Shown here in pieces: positions 46,202 to 55,558 of a stretch of 64,000 bases of DNA (positions are counted from its first letter, which is position 1; the number at the start of each line of letters is the position of its first letter). A program made the position numbers and the translations under genes. Source of the DNA: Winogradskyella epiphytica (GTDB lineage: Bacteria > Bacteroidota > Bacteroidia > Flavobacteriales > Flavobacteriaceae); NCBI RefSeq assembly GCF_003217215.1, contig NZ_QJTD01000002.1, positions 570,654 through 634,653 of the forward strand, written 5' to 3'. The notes below the pieces were generated by a model, which searched no databases, was not told the origin of the DNA, and saw only the letters and a list, made by a program, of their open reading frames with translations.

Positions 46202-47532
46202 TGTGTCAAATAGTTTATTAAAGTGGATTGCACAAAATAGTTTTTTACGGATTCCACTTGATTCATTTGAAACCTCAATTGCAATTCTTGAATGTCTAAA
46301 ACATCATTAAAATCAATTGTTCCTGTTTCGTAATTTTTAATTAGAATTTCTTCTGCATCTTCTGCGCGTTTTAAGTTTTGAACTTGCGTATCAAAAGAAA
46401 TTCGCGATTGATTACGTTGAGAAATGGCTTTCGCTAATTCGGACTTCAACATATTCAATCGTTCAGCTTTTTGCGATTGAATTTCTTGTTTTCGCAAATC
46501 GTTTTGAATGGTCTGCGATTTATACTTTTTATTAAAGATAGGAATTGATACTGAAACCATTGGCATGACCATATCCTTATAAGAACTGGTAATCATCGGA
46601 CTGTTTTCTTGATTGATATATTCCACTCCAAAACCAATCATTGGTCCTCCCTCTTTTTTATTCAGTAATTCTGACTGATTTACCGATTCATACAACTTGT
46701 CGTATTTAAGTAATTCCGGATTAACCTGTAAGCTATCATAGCTATAATAGCTATCGTCTTGCGGAATTTCTAAAGTAGACAGCACAGACACCTTGCTATC
46801 ATAATCGCGATTCAGTAAACTATTTAAAGCTGCTTGTAAGCCTTCGGATTTCTGAGTCAACACTTCTTTTTGTTCTTGTAACTCGTTTTGTCTAATCTGA
46901 AGTTTTAAAACATCTACTGCCGATGCCTTGCCGACTTCTAAAGAGGTTAATGCAATCTGCTCATAGGATTGCAAAAGGCTAATATTCTTTTCTAAAACCT
47001 TTTGCTTGGCGTCAATTTCATAAAGCTGATAATACAATTGCGAAACTGAAAGCGCTAACTTTCGTTTCGCTATAGTTATTTCTATGTACTGCACATCGGC
47101 CATAGAAGAGGCATAATTTTCTCTTGCGTTAATGGTTCCAAACCAAGGCAACATTTGCATTACCGATACTCTAAAACGTTCCATTGGCATGTTCATTTCT
47201 GGTGATACCGCCATGAAACCGAAATTAAATTCTGTATTTGGAATACTATTGACTTCGTTAACTTTCTCTGAAGCAATTTTATGCTGAAAATCGAATTTTT
47301 GAATTTCAGGATTGTTTTCTAGTGCTTCGTTAATTAACACGCCTAATTCTTGACCTTTCATAGAGTGAAAAGTGAAAAGTAAAAAACATATTAATAGCAA
47401 AATTCGAGGCTGGAAGCTAGAAACTGGAAGCTGGAAGCTACGTACTAAATTTTGGGTCTTGGAAATTAAAAACGAACTAGTAGACATGCTAATTGCTTTC
47501 CTTATTTTAATATTTGATTTTTTATTTCTCAT
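46198..47532 (-). CDS. cusC: CusC-type outer membrane efflux protein
   Basis: TolC-fold channel of the copper exporter, up to 444 residues from the ATG at 47532; a later ATG at 47487 is the other candidate. The mature part (from about KGQELGVLINEALENNPE) has the usual two repeats. The N-terminus is odd: residues about 30-60, including the hydrophobic signal core (LLLICFLLFTFHS), are encoded by the terminal repeat of the inserted four-helix-bundle cassette. The 47532 start overlaps the stop of the cassette gene in ATGAGAAATAA, so it may be translationally coupled to it. Confidence 0.85.
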   Translation of the reverse strand: MRNKKSNIKIRKAISMSTSSFLISKTQNLVRSFQLPVSSFQPRILLLICFLLFTFHSMKGQELGVLINEALENNPEIQKFDFQHKIASEKVNEVNSIPNTEFNFGFMAVSPEMNMPMERFRVSVMQMLPWFGTINARENYASSMADVQYIEITIAKRKLALSVSQLYYQLYEIDAKQKVLEKNISLLQSYEQIALTSLEVGKASAVDVLKLQIRQNELQEQKEVLTQKSEGLQAALNSLLNRDYDSKVSVLSTLEIPQDDSYYSYDSLQVNPELLKYDKLYESVNQSELLNKKEGGPMIGFGVEYINQENSPMITSSYKDMVMPMVSVSIPIFNKKYKSQTIQNDLRKQEIQSQKAERLNMLKSELAKAISQRNQSRISFDTQVQNLKRAEDAEEILIKNYETGTIDFNDVLDIQELQLRFQMNQVESVKNYFVQSTLINYLTQ

Positions 47533-48007
47533 AATTTCTCCAATTTTGATGAAGCTTCGTTAACATTTTACCTACTCTATCGTTTCTTTCTGTAAGCTCT
47601 TTATATTTTTCTGTAGACAAATAACCACAGGAGTGAGCGTAATTCAACCAATCTTCAGTTTCAGAATTGGAACCTAATGAGTGAATTAAGTGTTGCTTAA
47701 AAACAGAATCATAACTCCTCTTAGCCCAACCTTCACTAATGTTTGCACTTACAGAACGAGAAGAACGAACAAGTTGAGAAGTCAAGGAATACACCTCTTC
47801 TTTCGGAAATTTTCGGGTTTCCCAAAAAATATCCATGGCCAAATCGAAAGCTAACTTATGAACTTCTAAATCTTTATAAGACTTTATCATATTTCTAAAT
47901 CTTTTCTAAATTCTAATTTATAATACACCAAATTCCAGCATCCAACGTCGAGCTTCGGGCTTCGAACATCTAATTTTTCACTAATCACTTTTCGTTTTTC
48001 ACTTTCA
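47363..48007. mobile_element. Putative cassette: four-helix-bundle gene between imperfect inverted repeats
   Basis: The left end (47363-47447, plus strand) and the right end (about 47926-48007, read on the minus strand) share the same order of words: GTGAAAA, GAAAAGT, an A-run, then TTCGA.GC..GAAGCT.GA and TGGA.GCTGGAA. The last block matches at 26 of 34 positions. Between them is one gene for a four-helix-bundle protein. The ends supply coding sequence to both neighbours: the last residues of CusA (MKVKNEK then stop) and the signal core of CusC. I infer insertion into a formerly continuous cusA-cusC junction. Confidence 0.55.
47522..47890 (-). CDS. Four-helix-bundle protein (S23 / bAvd-like)
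   Basis: 122 residues, opening SYKDLEVHKLAFDLAM, then ETRKFPKEEVYSLTSQLVRSSRSVSANISEGWAKRS, which is characteristic of the family first seen as S23 inside 23S rRNA intervening sequences and related to the Avd protein of diversity-generating retroelements. No reverse transcriptase or variable repeat is nearby. It sits between cusA and cusC, flanked by imperfect inverted repeats, and has no evident copper role. Its stop overlaps the first ATG of cusC. Confidence 0.92.
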   Translation of the reverse strand: MIKSYKDLEVHKLAFDLAMDIFWETRKFPKEEVYSLTSQLVRSSRSVSANISEGWAKRSYDSVFKQHLIHSLGSNSETEDWLNYAHSCGYLSTEKYKELTERNDRVGKMLTKLHQNWRNYEK

Positions 48008-51000
48008 TCTCCGCTCTCCAACTATACAACACAGGTACAACAAACAGAGTTATTAGCGCGATAAGCATTCCACCGAAACTTGGAATAGCCATTGGGATCA
48101 TAATATCACTTCCACGCCCTGTTGAGGTTAATACTGGTAGTAATGCCAAAATGGTTGTAGCTGTTGTCATTAAACATGGTCTGATACGTTTTTCTCCTGC
48201 TTCTACAATCGATGCTCTAATTTCTTTCTTGGTATCAGGTGAATTTCTATCGAAAGTTTGCGTTAAATACGTTGCCATAACCACACCATCATCGGTAGCA
48301 ATTCCGAAAAGTGCAATAAACCCAACCCAAACAGCCACACTTAAATTAATGGCGTGCATTTGAAATAAATCTCGCAGGTTTTCACCAAAGAAATTGAAGT
48401 TTAAAAACCAGTCTTGACCATAAAGCCAAATCATAATAAATCCGCCACCAAATGCCACAGCAATTCCCGTAAACACCATTAATGAGGTGGTTACCGAACG
48501 GAATTGGAAGTACAGAATTAAAAATATAATGGCTAAAGCTAAAGGAACCACAACCGATAGTGTTTTTTCTGCACGCAGCTGATTTTCATAAGTTCCAGTA
48601 AACTCATAACTAATTCCTTTTGGAACGATTAACTTTCCGGATTTAATATGCTCTTGAATCAACGCTTGCGCACTTTCAACCACATTAACTTCAGCGAAAC
48701 CTTCTAATTTGTCAAACAATACATAACCAACTAAGAAGGTGTCTTCACTTTTAATTACTTGCGGACCTTGCTCATAACGAATACTCGCTAATTCACTTAA
48801 AGGCACTGGATTTCCTTTTTCAACAGGAATATAAATTTGCTCTAAATCGGAAGGATTTCCTCGTAATTCTCTTGGGTAACGTACACGAACTCCGTAACGC
48901 TCTCTACCTTCGACCGTTTGGGTAAGCGATATACCACCAACAGCGACTTTTAAAACCTCCTGCACATCGGCAATGGAAATTCCGTAACGCGCAATTTTCT
49001 CTCTATCAATATCAATCAACAAATACGGTTTACCAACAATCCTATCGGCAAAAACAGCTTCTTGTTTTACACCTTCGGCATGTTTAAGAATATCTTCTAA
49101 TTGCACTCCAAAAGCTTCAATCTGTTTTAAATCTTGACCTTTTACTTTTATTCCCATTGGTGCTCGCATTCCTGTTTGAAGCATTACCAATCGGGTTTCA
49201 ATAGGTTGCAATCTAGGTGCAGACGTTACTCCTGGTAATTTAGTTACTCTTACAATTTCATCCCAAATATCATCAGGTGATTTTATTTCTGGTCGCCAAT
49301 TGCGGAAGAATTCACCATCCTTATCTGGAATGAGTTGCGCGTTCGTGATTTTGGTTGAGGTGAAATTGATTACCGATTTGTTGATGGTTTCATTTGAACT
49401 TTCAACTAAATTTTCATTATAAACCAATCGTCCATCTTTCAATTCAAACAATCCATCATCATTCACTTTATAACGCTGACGTTCGCTATCTTCATTCAGC
49501 ATATATTCTGGCTTATACTGAATAATATTCTCGTACATAGATAGTGGCGCTGGATCTAAAGCAGACTCTGTTCTACCGGCTTTTCCAACCACCGTTTCGA
49601 TTTCTGGAATACTAGCAACTGCCATGTCTAATTGTTGTAGAACACGTTTGTTTTCTTCCACTCCAGAATGCGGCATGGATGTCGGCATTAGTAAAAAGGA
49701 ACCTTCATTTAATGATGGCATAAACTCTTTACCTGTGTTTTTCATAATGAAGAATCCTGCCACAATAATTGCGGTTGGAACAGATAAAAACAATGCTTTA
49801 TTATCTAAACACCATCTCAAAATCCGAGTATAGAATTTAATGAATAGTGAAAATGCACCTAATAGTCCGAAGCAAATGACTCCAACAAAAATCAGGTTCC
49901 AGAAGATGCTTTTATCGACACCTAACGGTCTCCAGTATTCCGCTAAAAGAAAGACGATAGCGGATGCTGAAATAATAATATTAATCAGGTTTGCTCGTTT
50001 TGCATCAACAATATCTTGAAGTTTTAAAATACCCGTAACTCCAAATGCTATTAAAACAATTCCCAACCAATAGCCGTAGAAAAGCCCAGCTATTCCCGCG
50101 AGGATTAAAGCTGTGTTTAAAATATAGCTGAAACTCTTTTTAATACTTTTTCTTCTGAATAAAAATGCTGCAAACGGCGGAATTAAGAATAAAGCCACAA
50201 GTATGGAAGCCGCTAAAGCAAAAGTCTTTGTAAATGCTAATGGTCGGAATAATTTTCCTTCGGCACCAATCATCGTAAATACAGGAATGAAACTAATAAT
50301 AGTGGTCATTACTGCGGTTACGATAGCTCCAGAAACTTCTGCTGTGGCATTATAAACGACAGTATTTATAGACTCTTTACCGTCATCATCATCTAGATGT
50401 CGAATAATGTTTTCGGATAATATCACCCCCACATCAACCATAGTACCAATAGCAATGGCAATACCTGATAAAGCAACAATATTGGCGTCGACATTAAAGA
50501 GTTTCATGGCTATAAATACCATGAGCACCGCAACAGGTAGCAGTCCGGAAATTAAAATGGAAGCACGCAGATTGAACACCATGATGATAATCACCAAAAT
50601 GGTAATTAAAATCTCCAAGGTTAGCGCTTCGTTTAAGGTTCCTAAAGTTTCTTGAATCAGCTCGGAGCGATCATAAAAAGGAACAACGGTTAGCTGAGAC
50701 GTTCTGCCGTCGGCTAAAACTTTAGAAGGTAACCCTGTACTTAATTCACTAATTTTTTCTTTAACGTTATTAATGACCTCCATTGGGTTGGCTCCATAAC
50801 GTGCCACTACAACACCACCAACGACCTCAGCACCTTCTTTATCTAAGATCCCTCTTCGTGCTTCAGGACCTAAAGCTACTTTAGCAATATCTTTAATTCG
50901 AATAGATTTGTAATCTTCCGAAGTCACCACAGCATTTTCAATATCTGATACAGACTTTACATAGCCTAAACCACGGACTAAATATTCGGCTTGATTAATT

Positions 51001-51722
51001 TCTAAAGTTTGAGCTCCAATATCTTTATTACTATCCTTGACTGCTATTACCACTTGGTTTAAACCAATATTGTATTGACGCATCAATTCGGGGTTCACAT
51101 CAATTTGATATTCCTGGACGTAACCACCAATAGACGCTACTTCAGAAACACCACTTGCAGATGACAAGGCATATTTTACATAGTAATCTTGAATGCTTCT
51201 CAGTTCGTGTAGATCCCAACCACCAGTTACATTTCCATTTTCGTCACGACCTTCTAAGGTATACCAATAGATTTGTCCTAAACCGGTTGCATCTGGACCT
51301 AATGTTGGCATAACACCGTCTGGCAGCAATCCGCTAGGTAGGGAATTCAGTTTTTCTAAAATCCGACTACGACTCCAATAGAATTCTACATCCTCTTCAA
51401 AAATAATATAGATGCTAGAAAACCCAAACATAGACGAGCTACGAATGGTTTTTACCCCTGGAATTCCAAGCAAGGTTGTAGTTAAAGGATAGGTAATTTG
51501 GTCCTCGATATCTTGAGGTGAAATACCATCCCATTTGGTGAATACAATTTGTTGGTTTTCACCAATATCCGGAATAGCATCTACGGCTACAGGATTGCTT
51601 GGTAAAAATCCAGTATCCCAATTAAAAGGTGCGTTTACTGTTCCCCAACCTATAAAAAGGACAAGTAATAAAACGGCTACGAGTTTATTCTCTATTAGAA
51701 ATTTAATGCTTTTATTCAGCAT
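47985..51722 (-). CDS. cusA: CusA-type heavy-metal RND permease
   Basis: 1245 residues, longer than the roughly 1050 of Escherichia coli CusA because of an insertion of several membrane segments near residues 500-620 (IAGLFYGYWLGIVLIAFGV region). Family marks: TKWDGISPQDIEDQITYPL, the TM4 stretch GIAIAIGTMVDVGVILSEN, and the Met-rich metal path (LLMPTSMPHSG, RLVMLQTGMRAPMGIKVKG). It pumps Cu(I)/Ag(I) from the periplasm through CusC. The final residues come from the right repeat of the inserted cassette. Confidence 0.94.
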   Translation of the reverse strand: MLNKSIKFLIENKLVAVLLLVLFIGWGTVNAPFNWDTGFLPSNPVAVDAIPDIGENQQIVFTKWDGISPQDIEDQITYPLTTTLLGIPGVKTIRSSSMFGFSSIYIIFEEDVEFYWSRSRILEKLNSLPSGLLPDGVMPTLGPDATGLGQIYWYTLEGRDENGNVTGGWDLHELRSIQDYYVKYALSSASGVSEVASIGGYVQEYQIDVNPELMRQYNIGLNQVVIAVKDSNKDIGAQTLEINQAEYLVRGLGYVKSVSDIENAVVTSEDYKSIRIKDIAKVALGPEARRGILDKEGAEVVGGVVVARYGANPMEVINNVKEKISELSTGLPSKVLADGRTSQLTVVPFYDRSELIQETLGTLNEALTLEILITILVIIIMVFNLRASILISGLLPVAVLMVFIAMKLFNVDANIVALSGIAIAIGTMVDVGVILSENIIRHLDDDDGKESINTVVYNATAEVSGAIVTAVMTTIISFIPVFTMIGAEGKLFRPLAFTKTFALAASILVALFLIPPFAAFLFRRKSIKKSFSYILNTALILAGIAGLFYGYWLGIVLIAFGVTGILKLQDIVDAKRANLINIIISASAIVFLLAEYWRPLGVDKSIFWNLIFVGVICFGLLGAFSLFIKFYTRILRWCLDNKALFLSVPTAIIVAGFFIMKNTGKEFMPSLNEGSFLLMPTSMPHSGVEENKRVLQQLDMAVASIPEIETVVGKAGRTESALDPAPLSMYENIIQYKPEYMLNEDSERQRYKVNDDGLFELKDGRLVYNENLVESSNETINKSVINFTSTKITNAQLIPDKDGEFFRNWRPEIKSPDDIWDEIVRVTKLPGVTSAPRLQPIETRLVMLQTGMRAPMGIKVKGQDLKQIEAFGVQLEDILKHAEGVKQEAVFADRIVGKPYLLIDIDREKIARYGISIADVQEVLKVAVGGISLTQTVEGRERYGVRVRYPRELRGNPSDLEQIYIPVEKGNPVPLSELASIRYEQGPQVIKSEDTFLVGYVLFDKLEGFAEVNVVESAQALIQEHIKSGKLIVPKGISYEFTGTYENQLRAEKTLSVVVPLALAIIFLILYFQFRSVTTSLMVFTGIAVAFGGGFIMIWLYGQDWFLNFNFFGENLRDLFQMHAINLSVAVWVGFIALFGIATDDGVVMATYLTQTFDRNSPDTKKEIRASIVEAGEKRIRPCLMTTATTILALLPVLTSTGRGSDIMIPMAIPSFGGMLIALITLFVVPVLYSWRAEMKVKNEK

Positions 51723-51829
51723 GAGTTTTGATAATTAAACAGTTAGACATTGGCGTATAGAAAACACCGAATACAAGAAATCATCCTAATGAATTGAATC
51801 ACTGGATAACACAGTCTATTGTTTAAAAA

Positions 51830-52243
51830 TCAAATTAAGTAAGTCTCGTCAAGTTTGAAGATCTCTTTGGCGACGAGGGGTGGTTTATAGGCCTCGAAAG
51901 ACGTTTTCTTTTTATCAACACTTTCAAAAAGGTTGATATAGCTGTATACAAATGAAGCTATAAAAACTTGTTGCTCAAGCGTGATTTGCTCCGCATGAAG
52001 TTGTAATTCATCTTGACCGTCTACAACAACCTGCTCATCACTACAACAGTTCTTTTTAGTAACAGAACAACCTTCCGTTAACGGGTTCTCCATGTCCATA
52101 CCACAAGTTTTCACTTGTTGAAAAATGGCTGTATCCATTAATGTATCTCCACAAAAATGCATATCAATAGTAAATGACATTGTAGAGAATAACACTACAA
52201 TCGCCATCGACAAAGACACTATTTTATGGATTAGTTGTTTCAT
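51830..52243 (-). CDS. HYC_CC_PP family protein
   Basis: 137 residues with a signal peptide. The family's three marks are visible: a His-x-Cys after the signal (IDMHFCGD), a Cys-Cys pair (KKNCCSDEQ) and a Pro-Pro near the C-terminus (YKPPLV). Another Cys-x-Met pair (KTCGMDMEN) adds to the likely metal set. Such proteins usually precede copper efflux genes in Bacteroidota, and here it is the first gene of the operon, so a periplasmic metal sensor or chaperone is plausible, not shown. Confidence 0.82.
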   Translation of the reverse strand: MKQLIHKIVSLSMAIVVLFSTMSFTIDMHFCGDTLMDTAIFQQVKTCGMDMENPLTEGCSVTKKNCCSDEQVVVDGQDELQLHAEQITLEQQVFIASFVYSYINLFESVDKKKTSFEAYKPPLVAKEIFKLDETYLI

Positions 52244-52251
52244 ATAAGTAA

Positions 52252-52259
52252 CAAAGATA
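52252..52259 (-). promoter_or_regulatory. -7 box of the copper efflux operon
   Basis: TATCTTTG on the minus strand is a perfect TAnnTTTG, placed 8 bases before the ATG of the HYC_CC_PP gene. A convincing -33 element is absent. No metalloregulator gene (CueR, CopY or a two-component pair) lies in the window. Confidence 0.5.
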
Positions 52260-52371
52260 GGGAATTTTAATATTACTTGATTTTGTTTAACAGTTATTTA
52301 GATAGAAATGGCATCTCTATAAATATAGAGAATATGTATCTTGCAGAAGTATAATTAGGTATATAACACAT

Positions 52372-52827
52372 ATGATTAAAAAACTTCAAAACTCCAATAT
52401 TGAAATATCTCAAAATATACTTAAGGTGTTTCGTGCATCTTACGCCATCGAAGCTAAATTGTTAAATGCCTCTGATTTCCCTCCTTTAAATCGACCTCTA
52501 GAAAATTACATCAATAGCAAAACTCAATTTTTTGGATATTATAAAAATCAAAGATTAGCAGGCGTTGTTGAAATTGATAATAACCAAGACTATACCTTAA
52601 TAAGAAGTTTAGTTGTGGATCCGATTTTTTTCAGGCAAGGTATAGCAAGTGCTCTTATTGAATTTGTTTTTAAAACTTTTGAATCAGACTTATTTATCGT
52701 TGAAACTGGAGTTGATAATGGACCTGCTATAAAACTTTATAAGAATTTCGGTTTTACAGAAGTGATGCAATGGGATACAGAATTTGGCATTCGAAAAGTT
52801 AAGTTTGAATTACGGTCGAAAACATAA
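52372..52827 (+). CDS. GNAT-family acetyltransferase
   Basis: 151 residues with the acetyl-CoA-binding motif A RSLVVDPIFFRQGIASALI (R/Q-x-x-G-x-G/A form) and the later ETGVDNGPAIKLYKNFGFTE. Substrate cannot be inferred. Stands alone between the divergent copper operon and the next gene. Confidence 0.88.
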   Translation: MIKKLQNSNIEISQNILKVFRASYAIEAKLLNASDFPPLNRPLENYINSKTQFFGYYKNQRLAGVVEIDNNQDYTLIRSLVVDPIFFRQGIASALIEFVFKTFESDLFIVETGVDNGPAIKLYKNFGFTEVMQWDTEFGIRKVKFELRSKT

Positions 52828-52973
52828 TAGTCAAACTGATCTGAAACTATTTGGCCGCCATAATTTTTTCATAGAATTATGTTCGAAATTCAACCAATAA
52901 TTCCGATAATTACATTTTAAAGAATATACCAAAAGGCATTATGCCCATTTCAGTATCATAGCTAGACTAAGTT

Positions 52974-54062
52974 TTGAAAAGAATAACATCCATTTTAACA
53001 ACAATACTGATTTCGTTTCCATTTTCCATTTGGTTACTTCTTATTCTTACGGAATCTTTTATAGTACGATTTCATCAGGCTTTCGCGTTAATTGTTGCAA
53101 TAATTCCATTCGTATCCGTAATTATTTTTGGATTTTACTTGCTGCGAATTCTTATGAAGCGATCAAAGAAAAATGTAATCCTATTTTCCCTTGTTCTCAT
53201 TATTTGTGCCTTTAAATATACAAATCATTGGATTTCTTCTGGAGCTACACCTAGCGAAACTGCTATTGATCTTAAAGTCATGACTTGGAACCTCCAACGG
53301 TTAGGAGTTCTAGACAATCCGAAGGCGTCAACTTCCAATATTGAAAAGTTAATTAGCAATATTGATTCTAATAAAACTGATGTTCTTATACTTCAAGAGA
53401 TCAGTAAGAAGCAAATTGAACAACTTGGTCAAAACCTTAACCTGTCTCCTGAAAACTATCAATGGACAAGCTATTATAAAGGTGCGTATGGTGGTTTAGC
53501 AGTATTACTTTTAAATAATTCCTCTTGGACTTTGATTAATAAGCAGATTACAAACCTTCCTCCGTCTTGGAAATGTATTTTTACAGAAATGCAGCACGAA
53601 TCTGGGCAAACTATTAATGTGATGGGAGTTCATATCGCTCCACCAAAAGTGACCGATTTACATATGGAAATTGCTGTTAAAAAATTGTTTCATGGTGATA
53701 TAGCACCTTTTAAAGAAGTGTTACAGCGATATGTTCTACAAGCTAAGAAACAGAATAAGCAAATTGATAAAATAAACAAGCTCGTCAGTAGTTTTAAAGA
53801 TCCTACGATTATTGCAGGTGACTTCAACTCCACTAATCAGTTACCTATTCACGTTACGCTTAGAAAATCACTATCTGATGCATGGTTAGAAGGCGGAAAT
53901 GGCGCTGGAGCTACAAGATATTGGGCCGGAGTTTTACCATTTCGAATCGATTATATTTATACAACACATCAATTTAAGGTCTCCAATACCTATTTAGGTA
54001 AGGCTGATTTTTCAGACCACAATCCTGTAATTTCTGAGGTTTTTATTGATCCGCAAAACTAA
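52974..54062 (+). CDS. Membrane-anchored endonuclease/exonuclease/phosphatase family protein
   Basis: 362 residues. Two or three N-terminal membrane segments (1-95) are followed by the EEP domain: LKVMTWNLQRLG, VLILQEIS (metal Glu), IIAGDFNST and SDHNPVISEV (catalytic His). The start appears to be TTG at 52974, directly after an in-frame TAA. The next ATG lies past the first two membrane segments, so TTG or a nearby codon is used. The domain lies on one side of the membrane; substrate (nucleic acid, phosphoinositide or other) unknown. Confidence 0.85.
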   Translation: MKRITSILTTILISFPFSIWLLLILTESFIVRFHQAFALIVAIIPFVSVIIFGFYLLRILMKRSKKNVILFSLVLIICAFKYTNHWISSGATPSETAIDLKVMTWNLQRLGVLDNPKASTSNIEKLISNIDSNKTDVLILQEISKKQIEQLGQNLNLSPENYQWTSYYKGAYGGLAVLLLNNSSWTLINKQITNLPPSWKCIFTEMQHESGQTINVMGVHIAPPKVTDLHMEIAVKKLFHGDIAPFKEVLQRYVLQAKKQNKQIDKINKLVSSFKDPTIIAGDFNSTNQLPIHVTLRKSLSDAWLEGGNGAGATRYWAGVLPFRIDYIYTTHQFKVSNTYLGKADFSDHNPVISEVFIDPQN

Positions 54063-54132
54063 TACTATCTAGTTTATTCACTCTTACAGTATTCTAAATA
54101 AATATGATTTCAACCATTAGACTAAAAACATC

Positions 54133-54672
54133 CTAGTCGATTTTTTCTTCAGAGTCCTCTTTTGAAATCATTGGGTGATCTTCTCCTAATCCAATAATAA
54201 CTATTAAATTAGTCACTGCATTATATAGCATAAGCATAACAGTAATCATCATTCCGCTAATAATAGAAGTAAATCCTAATGTGGCCCAATAAATAATACT
54301 AAACCATGTGGTTGGAACATTTTCTGATTCGGCAATAGGTAAGTTAAAAAACTGAAATAAAATTAGCGCTGATATAAATAGAATGACATCGAACTTGGCT
54401 ATAACGGATACTTGTTGGTAATGTTTTCTCTTGATTTTATTTTGAGATCCGTGACTAACACTTAAAAGCGTTAATAACAACGCTAGAATTGTTGCAGAGG
54501 CTAATACAATCGTATTACACAACATATTTAGACCATCAAGGGAAACTTTCATTAAATGCTTGGCTTCATAACCTGAAATATTACCTAATAGAAAAATTCC
54601 TAATCCTGTAAAAAGAGTAGCAATTAATCCTCCATAAATTGCATTTTTATTATTTTTTAAAAGCTCAATCAT
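54133..54672 (-). CDS. Four-segment membrane protein of unknown function
   Basis: 179 residues with four hydrophobic segments (about 12-30, 50-70, 93-110, 125-155) and an acidic tail (KEDSEEKID). No domain recognised. The ATG overlaps the stop region of the DUF421 gene by eight bases, so the two are translated together and probably work together. Confidence 0.7.
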   Translation of the reverse strand: MIELLKNNKNAIYGGLIATLFTGLGIFLLGNISGYEAKHLMKVSLDGLNMLCNTIVLASATILALLLTLLSVSHGSQNKIKRKHYQQVSVIAKFDVILFISALILFQFFNLPIAESENVPTTWFSIIYWATLGFTSIISGMMITVMLMLYNAVTNLIVIIGLGEDHPMISKEDSEEKID

Positions 54673-55222
54673 ATCCTTCTATATCTACGTCTTTTAATAG
54701 TTGGTCCGCCACATCCTTATTTTCACTATTATGAATTACGGACACATCACCCGTGCTTTCAAAAATTACAGCTTTCACCTCACCAAAATCATGCACATTA
54801 GCTTCGCGTAATTTCGCCAAAAGATCATCTTCTCCCACATTGCATTTCTGTAATTTCTTGTATAGAATTTGACCCTTCCACATTATTAACTGCGGCTTAT
54901 TTGTAAACCAATTTTTAAAAATTGCACTACGTCTCACTAAAAAAGAAAATAAGGTCTGAAAAACAATTATCGTCAATAATGTTAAGCCTCCTTTATAAAG
55001 CGAGTAACTACTATTTAATATAATGGATGCTAAAACAGAACCTATAGCAATAGTGGATGCAAAATCGAAACTAGACATTTTTGCAAATGTTCGTAATCCA
55101 AAAACCCTAGTTAAAATAATTATGATGGAAAAAATTCCAAATACTGAAGAAATTAACCATAAGGATTCTGTGAGTGTCATATCTAAGTTTTGATTTATTA
55201 AAAGTATAAAAGCAGAATCCAT
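54665..55222 (-). CDS. DUF421 (YetF-like) membrane protein
   Basis: 185 residues from the ATG at 55222 (MDSAFILLINQN); an open frame to 55279 would need TTG or GTG. Three membrane segments with FDFASTIAIGSVLASIIL are followed by the YetF C-terminal domain (KPQLIMWKGQILYKKLQKCNV and LREANVHDFGEVKAVIFES). Members are common in stress-related clusters; biochemical role unknown. Confidence 0.85.
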   Translation of the reverse strand: MDSAFILLINQNLDMTLTESLWLISSVFGIFSIIIILTRVFGLRTFAKMSSFDFASTIAIGSVLASIILNSSYSLYKGGLTLLTIIVFQTLFSFLVRRSAIFKNWFTNKPQLIMWKGQILYKKLQKCNVGEDDLLAKLREANVHDFGEVKAVIFESTGDVSVIHNSENKDVADQLLKDVDIEGYD

Positions 55223-55370
55223 TTCATTAACCCGAATGGATTTTTGACTAGCTGATTTAGTTATAACAGACGACACCAAACAAATGGTAATGAGCTAAAT
55301 ATAAAATTATATGGACAACATACTTAAGGAAGAGCACCTTAAATTAGAGTAATATTAATTAAAAGATTTT

Positions 55371-55532
55371 ATGATGACAAAAGATAGAGAAAACCCGAAA
55401 ACAGAACATAAAAAAAAGTTACATCAGAATGCGACTGATGAAAAAGGAGCTCAAAAGAAAGACCATTACAATCAGTATGGAAAACAAGGTGAAGATCGTA
55501 AAAGACGTGGTGCAGCAGGAAAGGACGATTAG
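55371..55532 (+). CDS. Small highly charged hydrophilic protein (53 residues)
   Basis: ATG at 55371 (or 55374) to TAG at 55532. The 53 residues are almost all polar and charged, start MMTKDRENPKTEHKKK and end GEDRKRRGAAGKDD, with no hydrophobic core. The composition recalls small stress-induced disordered proteins of the KGG or hydrophilin kind, without a family match I can name. It is followed 26 bases later by the DUF305 gene in the same direction and preceded by an A-rich leader. Confidence 0.6.
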   Translation: MMTKDRENPKTEHKKKLHQNATDEKGAQKKDHYNQYGKQGEDRKRRGAAGKDD

Positions 55533-55558
55533 CCCTATTTAACGTAATCCTAGAAAGT

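Noticed and set aside
47522-47890. Diversity-generating retroelement (Avd-like protein)
   Set aside because: No reverse transcriptase and no template/variable repeat pair is visible within the window.
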